64,000 bases of DNA from NCBI RefSeq assembly GCF_900091455.1, contig NZ_LT607412.1, forward strand, positions 3,596,001 through 3,660,000, in the 5' to 3' direction. Of this stretch, positions 1 to 8,060 are shown in pieces. This DNA comes from Micromonospora coriariae (GTDB lineage: Bacteria; Actinomycetota; Actinomycetes; Mycobacteriales; Micromonosporaceae). Both the position numbers and the translations under genes were made by a program. The notes under the pieces are model-generated. The model saw only the letters and a list, made by a program, of their open reading frames with translations. It was not told the origin of the DNA and did no database searches. Numbering within the stretch: position 1 is the first letter of the stretch; each line of letters starts with the position of its first letter.

Positions 1-1146
1 GCGGCCGGCGCCGTTCGGCAGCGGCACCGGCCGGGCCGGCTCGGCGACCGCTGGCCGCTCGTCCAGCACCCCGGCCAGCTTCTCCAGGGCGGCGGTGGCC
101 GACTGGAGCGAGTTGTAGAACTGGCTGAGCTCCTGCATCGGCTCGAAGAAGCGACGCAGGTAGAGCAGGAACGCGGCGAGCACCCCGACCTCGGTCCGCC
201 CGCCGAGCACCCGCCAGCCGCCGTAGCAGAGCACCACCGCCACTGTGACGTTGCCGATCAGCTTGATCGCCGGGGAGTACGTGGCGATCAGCCGGAACGC
301 GTGCAGGCTGCTCGACCGGTAGTCGTCACCGAGCGACACGAAGATCCGCTGGTTACGTGGCTCCCGGCGGAACGCCTGCACCGCCCGGATGCCCCGCATC
401 GACTCGACGAAGTGCACGATGACCAGCGCGACCGCCTCCCGGGTCCGCCGGTAGGCGCTGGCCGACGCCCGCGCGAACCAGCGCGAGAGCCAGAACAGGA
501 ACGGGAAGGCGAGCAGCGTCACCGCTGCCAGCGGCAGGTCCAGCCAGAGCAGGATGGCGGCCACCGACAGGATCGACAGCCCGGCGAGCACCAGGCTGTC
601 GATCCCGCCGTCGACCAGCTCGGCGATCGAGTCGAGGTCACTGGTGAGCCGGGAGACCATCCGGCCGGAGGTGTACCGCTCGTGGAAGCCCACCGACAGT
701 CGCAGGAAGTGCCCGAACACCCGCTGCCGCAGGTCCAGCAGGACGGCCTGGCCGATCCGGGCGGACAGGGCGAGGAAGCCGCGCCGGGCCGCGTACTCGG
801 TCACCGCGGCGGCGGCGAACGCCCCGGCGACGGCGGCGAGCGGGCCGGGGTTGCCGGCCCGCAGCGGCGCGATGGCCCGATCGATGCCGATCATGACCAG
901 GTACGGGCCGGCCATCGCGGCGGCGTTCTGGGCCAGCAGCAGGCTGACCGCGGCGGCGAGTCGCCCCCGGTGCGGGCGGAGCAGATCGGCCAGCAGTGCC
1001 CGGCTGTGCCGGCGCAGCCGGGTCACCGCCTCGGGGGTGCTCTCCTCGGCCCGGCTGCGGTCGGCCTCCGGGTCGGTGGCCGTCCCACGCCACCGGGTCA
1101 GCTCCGGCTCCTCCCCGGGTGGATCGGCCTGCTCCGGCACGCTCAC
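1..1146 (-). CDS. ABC exporter, fused membrane/ATPase subunit (partial, 3' end outside window)
   Basis: This gene reads leftward from a GTG that overlaps the stop of the preceding exporter gene (GTGA), so the two are translationally coupled. About 382 residues are visible. They contain the type-1 exporter membrane domain, including TSGRMVSRLTSDLDSI and ESMRGIRAVQAF, and end in the linker before the ATPase domain. Walker A, signature and Walker B lie beyond base 1 and cannot be judged. Because the upstream partner has a degenerate ATP site, this subunit is expected to carry the canonical catalytic glutamate. The substrate is unknown; drug, lipid or peptide export are all possible. The role as partner is inferred from adjacency and coupling. 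Confidence 0.88.
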   Translation of the reverse strand, partial: MSVPEQADPPGEEPELTRWRGTATDPEADRSRAEESTPEAVTRLRRHSRALLADLLRPHRGRLAAAVSLLLAQNAAAMAGPYLVMIGIDRAIAPLRAGNPGPLAAVAGAFAAAAVTEYAARRGFLALSARIGQAVLLDLRQRVFGHFLRLSVGFHERYTSGRMVSRLTSDLDSIAELVDGGIDSLVLAGLSILSVAAILLWLDLPLAAVTLLAFPFLFWLSRWFARASASAYRRTREAVALVIVHFVESMRGIRAVQAFRREPRNQRIFVSLGDDYRSSSLHAFRLIATYSPAIKLIGNVTVAVVLCYGGWRVLGGRTEVGVLAAFLLYLRRFFEPMQELSQFYNSLQSATAALEKLAGVLDERPAVAEPARPVPLPNGAGR

Positions 1147-2999
1147 GAACGCACCAGCCCCCGTCCGCCCGCGGTGGGCGCGGCGGGCCCGGTGACCCCG
1201 GCTGGCGGTGGCTGCCCGGCCGGCGGCTCGGCAGCCAGCAGGGCCCGGTAGGCCGGTACGGTGGCCAGCAACTCGGAGTGCCTGCCGATCGCGGTGATCC
1301 GCCCGCCGTCGAGCAGGGCGACCCGGTCGGCCAGCGCGATCGTCGACGGTCGGTGCACCACCAGCAGCGCTGTGCTGTTCCGCAGCACCCGCCGCAGCGC
1401 CGCCTCGACCAGCGCCTCGGTGTGCACGTCGAGCGCGGACAGCGGGTCGTCCAGCACCAGCAGCGCCGGGCGACCGAGCACCGCCCGTGCCAGCGCCAGC
1501 CGCTGCCGCTGGCCACCGGAGAGGGACAGCCCCTGCTCACCCACCCGGGTGGCCAGCCCCCACGGCAGGTCGTACGCGAAGTCGGCCTGGGCCAGCGCCA
1601 GCGCGGCCCGGACCTCGTCGTCGCCGGCGTCCGGGTGCCCCAGGGTGAGGTTCTCCCACACCGACATGGAGAAGAGCGTCGGCTCCTCGAACGCCACCCC
1701 GACAAGTCGGCGCAGCGAGTCGAGCCGCAGCTCGCGCAGGTCGTGTCCGTCCAGGGTGATCCGGCCGCCGGTCACCTCGTGCAGCCGGGGCACCAGGGAG
1801 AGCAGCGTGCTCTTGCCGCTGCCGGTGGCGCCCACCAGCGCCAACGTCTCGCCCGGCTCGATGCTGAGGTCGATCTCGCGCAGCACCGGCGTTGTCGTGC
1901 CCGGGTAGCGGAACGCGACCCGTTCGAAGCGGAGTCGGCCGTGGACCGCATCGCGGGGCAGGGCGAGAGCGCCCGGAGCGTCCACGATCTGCGGCGGGGT
2001 GTCCAGCACCTCCTGGATCCGGTCGGCGGCGGTGGCCGCCTCCTGGCCGTTGGCGATGATCCAACCCAGTGACTGCACCGGCCAGATCAGCATCAGCTGG
2101 AGGCTGACGAACGCGACCAGCTCGCCGATGGTGAGCGCACCCCGCGCGGCGGCGGCAGCCCCGGCCACCAGCACCACGCCGAGGGTCAGGTTGGGCACCA
2201 GGTCGAGCAGCGCCGCGGTGTTGGCCAGCAACCGGCCCTTGGCCACGCCGGTGTCGTGCAGCGTCCGGGCGCCGCCGGCGAAGCGGCCGGCCAGCTCGAC
2301 CCCCCGGCCGTACGCCTTCATGGTGCGCAGGCCCTGCGCCGTCTCCTCGACCAGGGTCGCCACGTCTCCCTGCTGGTCCTGCATCCGGCGCGACGCGGCG
2401 TGGTAGTGCCGGCCGAACCGGCGGCTGATCAGCAGCAGTGGCACCGCGCTGGCCGCCACCAGCAGTCCGAGCGCCGGGTGCAGGTGGATCAGCAGCAGCA
2501 CCACCACCAGGTAGGTGGTCAGGTTGAGCACCAGGAAGAACACGCCGAAGGAGAGGAACCGCCGGATCACCGAGAGGTCGCTGGTGATCCGGGAGAGCAA
2601 CTGGCCGGACTGCCAGCGGTCGTGGAAGCTGGTCGGCAACTGTTGCAGGTGCGCGTAGACGTCGGCGCGCAGCGCCGCCTCCATGCCCACCGCGGAGGAG
2701 GACTGCACCCAGCGGCGGATGAAGATGAGCACCGCCTCGACGACGCCGAGCAGCAGCGCCAGGCCACCGAGCTGGAGCAGGCCGGCGGGATCGTGCCGGG
2801 CCACCGGCCCGTCCACCACCCGCTGCACCACCAGCGGTACGGCGATTCCGGCAGCGGTGCCGGCGAGCCCGGCGACCAGCAGCCAGGCGAACTCGGTGGC
2901 GTACGGGCGCAGGTAGCGGCGCAGCCGCCAGAGGTTGTGCACGGGGTGGGGGCCCGCGGCGACCCGGGCGGCCGGGTCGCCGTCGCTCTCCACAGGCAC
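1143..2999 (-). CDS. ABC exporter, fused membrane/ATPase subunit with degenerate ATP site
   Basis: This 618-residue protein has an N-terminal six-helix exporter domain (about residues 25-325) and a C-terminal ATPase. Motifs are Walker A GATGSGKS (390-397), signature LSGGQ (493-497), Walker B LLVLDD (513-518) and H-loop His549. Two key positions are non-canonical: Asp518 replaces the catalytic Glu after Walker B, and the Q-loop reads FEEP (438-439), with Glu where Gln is usual. In heterodimeric exporters such as TM287/288, one subunit shows just this kind of degeneracy. The gene overlaps the next exporter gene by 4 bases, so a heterodimer is likely. The transported molecule cannot be told from sequence. 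Confidence 0.92.
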   Translation of the reverse strand: MPVESDGDPAARVAAGPHPVHNLWRLRRYLRPYATEFAWLLVAGLAGTAAGIAVPLVVQRVVDGPVARHDPAGLLQLGGLALLLGVVEAVLIFIRRWVQSSSAVGMEAALRADVYAHLQQLPTSFHDRWQSGQLLSRITSDLSVIRRFLSFGVFFLVLNLTTYLVVVLLLIHLHPALGLLVAASAVPLLLISRRFGRHYHAASRRMQDQQGDVATLVEETAQGLRTMKAYGRGVELAGRFAGGARTLHDTGVAKGRLLANTAALLDLVPNLTLGVVLVAGAAAAARGALTIGELVAFVSLQLMLIWPVQSLGWIIANGQEAATAADRIQEVLDTPPQIVDAPGALALPRDAVHGRLRFERVAFRYPGTTTPVLREIDLSIEPGETLALVGATGSGKSTLLSLVPRLHEVTGGRITLDGHDLRELRLDSLRRLVGVAFEEPTLFSMSVWENLTLGHPDAGDDEVRAALALAQADFAYDLPWGLATRVGEQGLSLSGGQRQRLALARAVLGRPALLVLDDPLSALDVHTEALVEAALRRVLRNSTALLVVHRPSTIALADRVALLDGGRITAIGRHSELLATVPAYRALLAAEPPAGQPPPAGVTGPAAPTAGGRGLVRS

Positions 3000-3036
3000 T
3001 ACCCGACGGTAGCGTCAATGGCTGTCGATGCTTGTG

Positions 3037-3546
3037 TCAGGTTGTTGTCAACCGCCGCTCATGACCGAGAAGCCACTTCTTCACGTCCAGCCCCCAGCGG
3101 TAGCCACCGAGCGTGCCGTCGGTACGCAGCACCCGGTGGCAGGGCACGAACAGTGCCACGGCGTTACGGGCGCAGGCGGCCGCGGCGGCCCGCACCGCCG
3201 GTGGCCGGCCGGCCAGCGCCGCGTACCCGGTGTAGGTGACCGGGGTGCCCGGCGGGACCTCGCGCAGCACCTCCCAGGCGTGCGCCATGAACTCGCCGCC
3301 GGTGCTCTGCCGCACCGGCACCGCGTCGATGGCGGTGAGGTCACCGTCCAGGTAGGACCGGACGGCCACGCTGACCGGGCCGAGGTCGGCCCGCGGCCGC
3401 AGGGGCGCCCGCAGGGTGGGGTGGACCAGGGGCAGCAGCGCCGCCGGGTCGGGGGTGAAGCCGGCTGCCCGGACCTCACCGTCCGGACCGGCGATGATGC
3501 TCAGTGGGCCGGTCGGTGTGCTCAGCACGGTGCTGTCGATGCTCAT
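3037..3546 (-). CDS. ogt: methylated-DNA-protein-cysteine methyltransferase
   Basis: This 169-residue suicide repair protein removes methyl groups from O6-methylguanine by transfer to its own cysteine. The active-site motif PCHRV gives Cys136 as acceptor. It follows a helix-turn-helix region whose sequence VRAAAAACARNAV resembles the usual recognition helix. The start is ATG at 3546, overlapping the stop of the Ada-AlkA fusion gene by ATGA. The two repair genes therefore form one operon for alkylation damage. The length is normal for Ogt. An upstream in-frame extension is only a shadow inside alkA. Confidence 0.95.
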   Translation of the reverse strand: MSIDSTVLSTPTGPLSIIAGPDGEVRAAGFTPDPAALLPLVHPTLRAPLRPRADLGPVSVAVRSYLDGDLTAIDAVPVRQSTGGEFMAHAWEVLREVPPGTPVTYTGYAALAGRPPAVRAAAAACARNAVALFVPCHRVLRTDGTLGGYRWGLDVKKWLLGHERRLTTT

Positions 3547-5015
3547 GCCGCTCTCCAGAGTCTGATCGTGGCGTAGGACCGCCAGGGGCGCCAACGTTCG
3601 GCGTACGCGTCGAGGGTCTTCGAGGTGTCCGGCAGGCCGAGCGCGGCCGCGCCGCGCCGGACCGCCAGGTCGGTGGGGAGTAGGACGTCCGGGTCGCCGA
3701 AGGCGCGCATCGCCAGGTAGCCGGCGGTCCACGGGCCGATGCCGGGCAGCGCCAGCAGGCGCCGGGCGGTCTCCTCCCGGTCGCCGCCCGAGGCCAGGTC
3801 CAGCTCCCCGCCGGCTACCGCCCGCGCCAGAGCGCGCACCGTCTCCCGCCGCCCAACCGGCATCCCGAACCCCTCATCCGGCACCTCCAGCAGCTCCTCG
3901 GCGGTGGGAAAGCCCCGCAACCCACCCCGCTGATCATGAAGTTGTTGCCGCGACACGCCGGCATCGTCGACAACAACCTCATGATCAACTCGGGCGGCCA
4001 GCAGGCGGGTGAGGGTGGTGCGGGCGGAGGTGACCGAGACCTGCTGGCCGATGATGGCGCGGACCGCCAGCTCGAAGCCGTCCACCGCACGGGGGACCCG
4101 GATGCCGGGTTCGGCGGCGACCGCCGGGGCGAGCGCCGGGTCGGCGGCGAGCGTGGCGTCGATGGCGACCGGGTCCGCGTCCAGGTCGAGCAGCCGGCGG
4201 CAGCGGGCCACCGCCGGCGCCAGGTCGCGCAGGTCGGCCAGGCGCAACGTCGCCGCCACGTGCCCGTCCGCCGGGGTCAGCGCCACCTCGCCGGCACCGT
4301 GCGGCAGCCGCAACCCCCGGTGGTACGTCCCGTCGCGGACCTCCTCCACCCCGGGCAGCGCCCGCACCGAGAGGAAGTCCAGCAGCGCCCGGGCGTGCAG
4401 CGGCGGACGGTACGCCAGCCGGAGCGTGATCGTCCCCGCCCCGACCGGAGCCTGGCGCCGGCCACGGGCGGACCGCAGCTCGGACGGTGCGACGCCGTAC
4501 ACCTCGCGGACCGTGTCGTTGAACTGCCGCACACTGCCGAATCCCGCGGCGAACGCGATCTCGGCCATGCCGAGGCCGGTCGTCTCGATCAGGATCCGGG
4601 CGGTCTGCGCCCGCTGGGCCCGGGCCAGCGCGAGCGGCCCGGCGCCCATCTCGGCGCGCAGCATCCGGTGCAGGTGCCGCTCGGTGTAGCCGAGCCGGGC
4701 GGCCAGCCCGGGGACGCCGTCCCGGTCGACCACCCCGTCGGCGATCAACCGCATCGCCCGGCCGACCACGTCCGCGCGGACGTCCCAGTGGGGCGAGCCG
4801 GGTGCGGCGTCCGGACGGCAGCGGCGGCAGGCACGTAGCCCGGCACCCTGCGCCGCGGCGGCGGACGGGAAGAACCGGACGTTCTGTCGCTTGGGGGTGG
4901 TCGCGGGGCAGGACGGCCGGCAGTAGATCCCGGTCGACGTCACGCCGGTGTAGAACCAGCCGTCGAACCGCTGGTCACGGCTGTCCACGGCCCGGTAGCA
5001 CCGCTCGAAGTCCAT
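3543..5015 (-). CDS. alkA: Ada/AlkA fusion: alkylation sensor and 3-methyladenine DNA glycosylase II
   Basis: This is a 490-residue fusion like mycobacterial AlkA. The N-terminal Ada-type zinc domain has Cys32, Cys36, Cys63 and Cys66, with the same spacing as E. coli Ada 38/42/69/72. An AraC-type helix-turn-helix follows (about 85-165). The C-terminal AlkA glycosylase has HhH-GPD motif LPGIGPWTAGYLAMRA and the catalytic Asp in TDLAVR. It likely both senses methyl phosphotriesters to activate transcription and excises alkylated bases. ATG at 5015 fits the family N-terminus, though GTG two codons upstream is possible. A 57-bp palindromic repeat (3931-3987) is inserted in frame between the glycosylase helices, adding about 19 residues (around DHEVVVDDAGVS) just before the FPT segment. 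Confidence 0.93.
   Translation of the reverse strand: MDFERCYRAVDSRDQRFDGWFYTGVTSTGIYCRPSCPATTPKRQNVRFFPSAAAAQGAGLRACRRCRPDAAPGSPHWDVRADVVGRAMRLIADGVVDRDGVPGLAARLGYTERHLHRMLRAEMGAGPLALARAQRAQTARILIETTGLGMAEIAFAAGFGSVRQFNDTVREVYGVAPSELRSARGRRQAPVGAGTITLRLAYRPPLHARALLDFLSVRALPGVEEVRDGTYHRGLRLPHGAGEVALTPADGHVAATLRLADLRDLAPAVARCRRLLDLDADPVAIDATLAADPALAPAVAAEPGIRVPRAVDGFELAVRAIIGQQVSVTSARTTLTRLLAARVDHEVVVDDAGVSRQQLHDQRGGLRGFPTAEELLEVPDEGFGMPVGRRETVRALARAVAGGELDLASGGDREETARRLLALPGIGPWTAGYLAMRAFGDPDVLLPTDLAVRRGAAALGLPDTSKTLDAYAERWRPWRSYATIRLWRAA
3931..3987 (+). repeat. 57-bp TGATCA palindrome, copy A (inside alkA)
   Basis: Left arm TGATCATGAAGTTGTTG (3931-3947) pairs with right arm 3971-3987, 16 of 17 positions. 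The 23-base loop carries GCGACACGCCG at offset 20-30. The total is 57 bp, or 19 codons. Copies at 16759 and 47905 share arm sequence and loop motif; the copy at 46118 shares the length and end motif. It lies in the coding region of alkA and preserves the reading frame. Confidence 0.9.
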
Positions 5016-5103
5016 CTCCACGTCACCGATGATGCCCCGCTCCACGAGCGATCGGCTGGCGGAAATCGGACGCGGCCGTGCGGGAGCAAACGGGTGCGGG
5101 CGT

Positions 5104-5159
5104 AAGGAAGGGCACCTTATTAACGCCTGCTGCATAGCAAGGGCCCCTTGTTAACGGCC
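5104..5159 (+). repeat. two direct units of an AAGGGCCCCTT-TTAACG repeat
   Basis: Unit 1 (5104-5128) and unit 2 (5137-5159) are direct copies of a short element of the form GSAAGGGCCCCTTNTTAACG. Unit 1 matches the reverse complement of 30758-30782 at 24 of 25 positions, so the two clusters share a dispersed family. The pair fills most of the 177-base gap between the oxidoreductase stop and the alkA start. It could form RNA structure in the alkA leader, which is inference. Confidence 0.8.
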
Positions 5160-5192
5160 GGCCGGCGGCGGGGGCGCCGTGGCGCTGGCGGC

Positions 5193-6578
5193 TCAGCGGC
5201 GGCGCCGATGAGGCTGGCCGGAGCGGGTCGGCTGGCCGGATCGGGCGGGCTGGCCGGTGAGCAGAGCCGGCCGGAACACGCCGTCCGGGTCGTACCGCCG
5301 CCACAGCCGACGCACCCGGGCACCGGCCTCACCCGGGTAGATCCGGGCGAACGCCGCCGGGTCCGGCCGGCTCTCGAAGTTGACGTAGGCGCCGTCGGCC
5401 CGGCCGGCGGCGCCCCGCCAGGCGGCGTCCAACGCCGCACCGCCCTGCGGAGGGAACGTCGAGGCGATGACCAGGGTGTGCTGGTGCCGATGTGGGTAGG
5501 CGGTCGCTTCCGGGGCGATGTCGTTGACCGCTCCACCCATGGAGCGGAGCTGGATCACCGCCCGTCCGGTGACCGCCCGCATCACCGCCCGCGCACCGGC
5601 CTCGCCCAACTCGGTGAACAAACCGTTGGTGGTCGTGCCCCGCTGCTGCCCGACGTTCGGGTGCAGGTGCGCGGTCGGCACCAGGGTCGGATAGGGCAGC
5701 AGGTCGGCACGGTGTTCGAGCACCTTCCCGATGGCCAGTAGCGGCTCCACCAGGGGCCGGGCCCGGCGCAGGCTCTCGGCGGCCACCACGGCGGTGACGG
5801 ACATGAGGGCCGACCGTCCCTCCGCGAACAGCACGGCGGCCGCGGACAGCTCGCGGGGCGCCTGCGACAGGTAGTTCGCCCACTCCCGAACGGTGCGGCC
5901 GTCCGGGTGCGCCTCGATGACGAGCTGCGCCACGCCGACGTTGCGCTGCTCGGTGGCCTCGATCTCGAACGCCACCACGATTCCCGCCCCCGGGCCGGCG
6001 CCCCGCACCAGCCAGAACAGTTCCGGCTCGTGCTCCGCGTCCGCGCGCAACAGCGTCCCGTCCGCGAGCGCCACCTCCACGGCACGGACGCGGTCGATGG
6101 TGAGGCCGTAGGAGCGGACCAGCCAGCCGACGCCACCGCCGGTGGTCAGGCCGCCGACGCCGACGTTGCCGTGGTCACCCGAGCTGATCACCAGACCGTA
6201 CGGGGCCAGCGCCTTCGCGACGTTCGCCCAGCGCGCGCCGGCCTCGACCCGGACCACCCCGGACCGCTCATCGAGAACCTGCACCCGGTTGAGCATGGAC
6301 AGGTCGATGACCAGACCACCGTTGTTGGAGGAGGCGCCGGAGAGGCCGTGTCCGCCGCTGCGGACGGCGATCGGCAGCCGTTGCTCCCGCGCGTACCGGA
6401 TCGCGGCGACCACCTGCGCGGCGTTCTTCGGCAGCAGGACGCCGGCCGGCGACGCCGTCGTGGTGTACGTCGAGCGCAGCTGCGCGTACCTGCGGTCGCC
6501 GGGTGTGACGATCTGTCCGGTGAGCGAGTCGGGCACCCGGGCCAGGGCGGCGGCGCGCCGGTGTCCGTGGTCGGTCAT
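5193..6578 (-). CDS. FAD-linked oxidoreductase, berberine-bridge-enzyme type
   Basis: This 461-residue protein has the FAD-binding PCMH fold and a C-terminal BBE segment. RSGGHG (74-79) places His77 as the covalent flavin ligand. The second, cysteinyl link found in bicovalent members is absent: the GDHGNVGVGGLTTGGG segment has no Cys, so mono-covalent attachment is predicted. There is no signal peptide, so it is cytoplasmic. Such enzymes oxidise sugars, alkaloids or polyketide alcohols; the substrate is not evident here. No tailoring or pathway genes surround it. The C-terminus ends in a low-complexity run of Gly-Gln-Pro-Ser-Arg units, perhaps a disordered tail. Confidence 0.88.
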   Translation of the reverse strand: MTDHGHRRAAALARVPDSLTGQIVTPGDRRYAQLRSTYTTTASPAGVLLPKNAAQVVAAIRYAREQRLPIAVRSGGHGLSGASSNNGGLVIDLSMLNRVQVLDERSGVVRVEAGARWANVAKALAPYGLVISSGDHGNVGVGGLTTGGGVGWLVRSYGLTIDRVRAVEVALADGTLLRADAEHEPELFWLVRGAGPGAGIVVAFEIEATEQRNVGVAQLVIEAHPDGRTVREWANYLSQAPRELSAAAVLFAEGRSALMSVTAVVAAESLRRARPLVEPLLAIGKVLEHRADLLPYPTLVPTAHLHPNVGQQRGTTTNGLFTELGEAGARAVMRAVTGRAVIQLRSMGGAVNDIAPEATAYPHRHQHTLVIASTFPPQGGAALDAAWRGAAGRADGAYVNFESRPDPAAFARIYPGEAGARVRRLWRRYDPDGVFRPALLTGQPARSGQPTRSGQPHRRRR

Positions 6579-6717
6579 CGCTCAAGAGTGGGCGGTCGCA
6601 CCGGCCCCGACAAACTCGCGTTGGCCACTGATCCTGTTCGTCGGGTTGCGGGAGCGCGCCGGTTCGGAAAATGCCGCGCGAGGGTGACCGGGATCTCGGA
6701 CCGAGCGTTCGCCCGGG

Positions 6718-6754
6718 CCGGTCAGATCGGGCGGCAACCGCCCGATCTGACCGG
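6718..6754. terminator. perfect 17-bp stem with CAA loop
   Basis: Arm CCGGTCAGATCGGGCGG (6718-6734) is an exact inverted repeat of 6738-6754, with a 3-base loop. There is no T tract, so this is a GC-type hairpin. It lies just past the stop of the leftward sigma-factor remnant and upstream of the oxidoreductase. Termination is the simplest role; an operator for the oxidoreductase is an alternative. Confidence 0.65.
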
Positions 6755-6765
6755 ATCTGATCAGC

Positions 6766-7293
6766 TCACTCGGCTCGGCACGCCGGGCGGGCCGAGCGGG
6801 CTGGGCTCGACCGTCGGAGGCGCCGGGCTGGGTACGACGACCGGCCCGGACGGACTGGGTACGGCGACCGGCCCGGACGGGGTGGGCGCGGGCAGGCTGG
6901 GCACGACACGACCACCGCCCGCTGCGCCGGTGGCAGGTGGCGCAGTGCAGCGCGCATCGCCAGCCGCACGTCCGACCCGCTGCTCGGATCGGCGCCCACC
7001 GGCTCGTCGGCCGGGTTGAGCGGCGTCTCCCGCCACCGCCGCAGTCGCCGCCACCAGCTGATCTGCTCGCGGTACATGACCACCCGCAGGTATCCCTCGG
7101 GGTCGGCGTGCCGGATGGTTCCCCACTTCGGGATGGTGCGTGCCAACGCCGACTGGAACAGATCCTCGGCGGCGTTGCGATCCCCGGTCAGCAGGTACGC
7201 GACCCGCAGCAACGCCGGAGTCCGGCTGGCGACGAACTCGGCCAATCGGGCGCGTTCGTCGTCGTCCACCCGCCACCCCCGTTTGGTTGTCAC
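6766..7293 (-). pseudogene. SigE-family sigma factor remnant fused out of frame to a Pro/Ser-rich tail
   Basis: Residues 1 to about 125 match SigE-family ECF-like sigma factors: RTPALLRVAYLLTGDRNAAE, then LVRRVM-like YLRVVMYREQISWWRR, and the start of region 4 at LPPAQRAVVV. The whole region-4 helix-turn-helix that should follow is missing. From about 6925 the frame runs into Arg/Pro nonsense. In the neighbouring frame the same bases encode a clean low-complexity C-terminus with two SGPVAVPSP-like repeats ending in VPSRVS. The simplest reading is a deletion that joined the 5' part of a sigma gene to the 3' end of the next gene. It starts at GTG 7293. Without region 4 it cannot recognise a -35 element. 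Confidence 0.8.
6828..6881 (-). repeat. two tandem 27-bp units coding a Pro-Ser-Gly repeat
   Basis: 6828-6854 and 6855-6881 match at 25 of 27 positions. In the leftward frame ending at 6764 they encode nine-residue units of the form PSPSGPVxV. This looks like the extracellular, disordered tail of a membrane protein often found next to SigE-type genes. The rest of that gene is not present. Confidence 0.7.
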
Positions 7294-7407
7294 CCGTACA
7301 GACGCCCCAGGTCATCCTCGCTATCCACGATCCGTGCCGCTTTTCCGCCCGGAAGTGTCGGTCGTGGCGGGTAACGTCCGGCCACCAACTCAAGAAGGGG
7401 TGCGGTG

Positions 7408-7971
7408 ATGGCGAGCGTGGCGGGTCGGGCGGCGGCATCGACACGGGACGCGTTCCCGCCGCTGCCCCGAGCGGTGGTGCAGTCCTTCTACCGCCGGATG
7501 CGTGCCGTGGCACCGGCGGCCGTCGGCGCGATCGAGCGGGACCGGGCGGCCGACGCCGAGCCGGCCTTCGCCGACACCGCCTGCGGCCGGTTGGCCCGCT
7601 CACTCGACGACGCGGGCCTGCGCGCGCTGGGCATGTGGACGCACCACTGGTGCATGCGCTTCTACGACGACGACACCCGGGTTGGCCGGCGGCTGGTCCG
7701 GGAGATCGCGGGCCGGCCGGGGCTGGGCTGGACGGCCGACGAGGTGCGCTGGATGCTGCGCGAGTCGGTCTGGGCCGGCCCGGCCGCCGCCGAACGGTTC
7801 ACCCTGCCCCACGCCGCCGCCGCGCAACTGCCCCCGGAGGAGCGGCCGTTCGGGGAACTGCCCCCGGGTCACTGGCCGGAGGACGAGCCGGCCGAGGGCC
7901 AGCGCACCGAGTCGACCGGAACGATCGTCGACGCGCCGGCCTTGGTGCCCCGCCAGAGACGCGCTGGCTGA
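7408..7971 (+). CDS. hypothetical protein
   Basis: About 187 residues, with no family I recognise. It starts at ATG 7408, preceded by AAGGGG; a GTG one codon earlier is also possible. The protein has no signal peptide or membrane segment. It contains a Trp/His-rich stretch (GMWTHHWCMRFYDDD) and a helical middle part, then a Pro/Glu-rich C-terminus that is likely disordered. It is divergent from the sigma-factor remnant and stands alone before a peptidase E gene 89 bases downstream. It may be lineage-restricted. Confidence 0.75.
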   Translation: MASVAGRAAASTRDAFPPLPRAVVQSFYRRMRAVAPAAVGAIERDRAADAEPAFADTACGRLARSLDDAGLRALGMWTHHWCMRFYDDDTRVGRRLVREIAGRPGLGWTADEVRWMLRESVWAGPAAAERFTLPHAAAAQLPPEERPFGELPPGHWPEDEPAEGQRTESTGTIVDAPALVPRQRRAG

Positions 7972-8060
7972 GCGGGCATCGGCCCCACCACGGGCGGGGT
8001 GATCGGCCGGCGGCCCGCTGCGGCAGGATGAAGCCGTCCCGCACCGACGGAAGGACCCAC

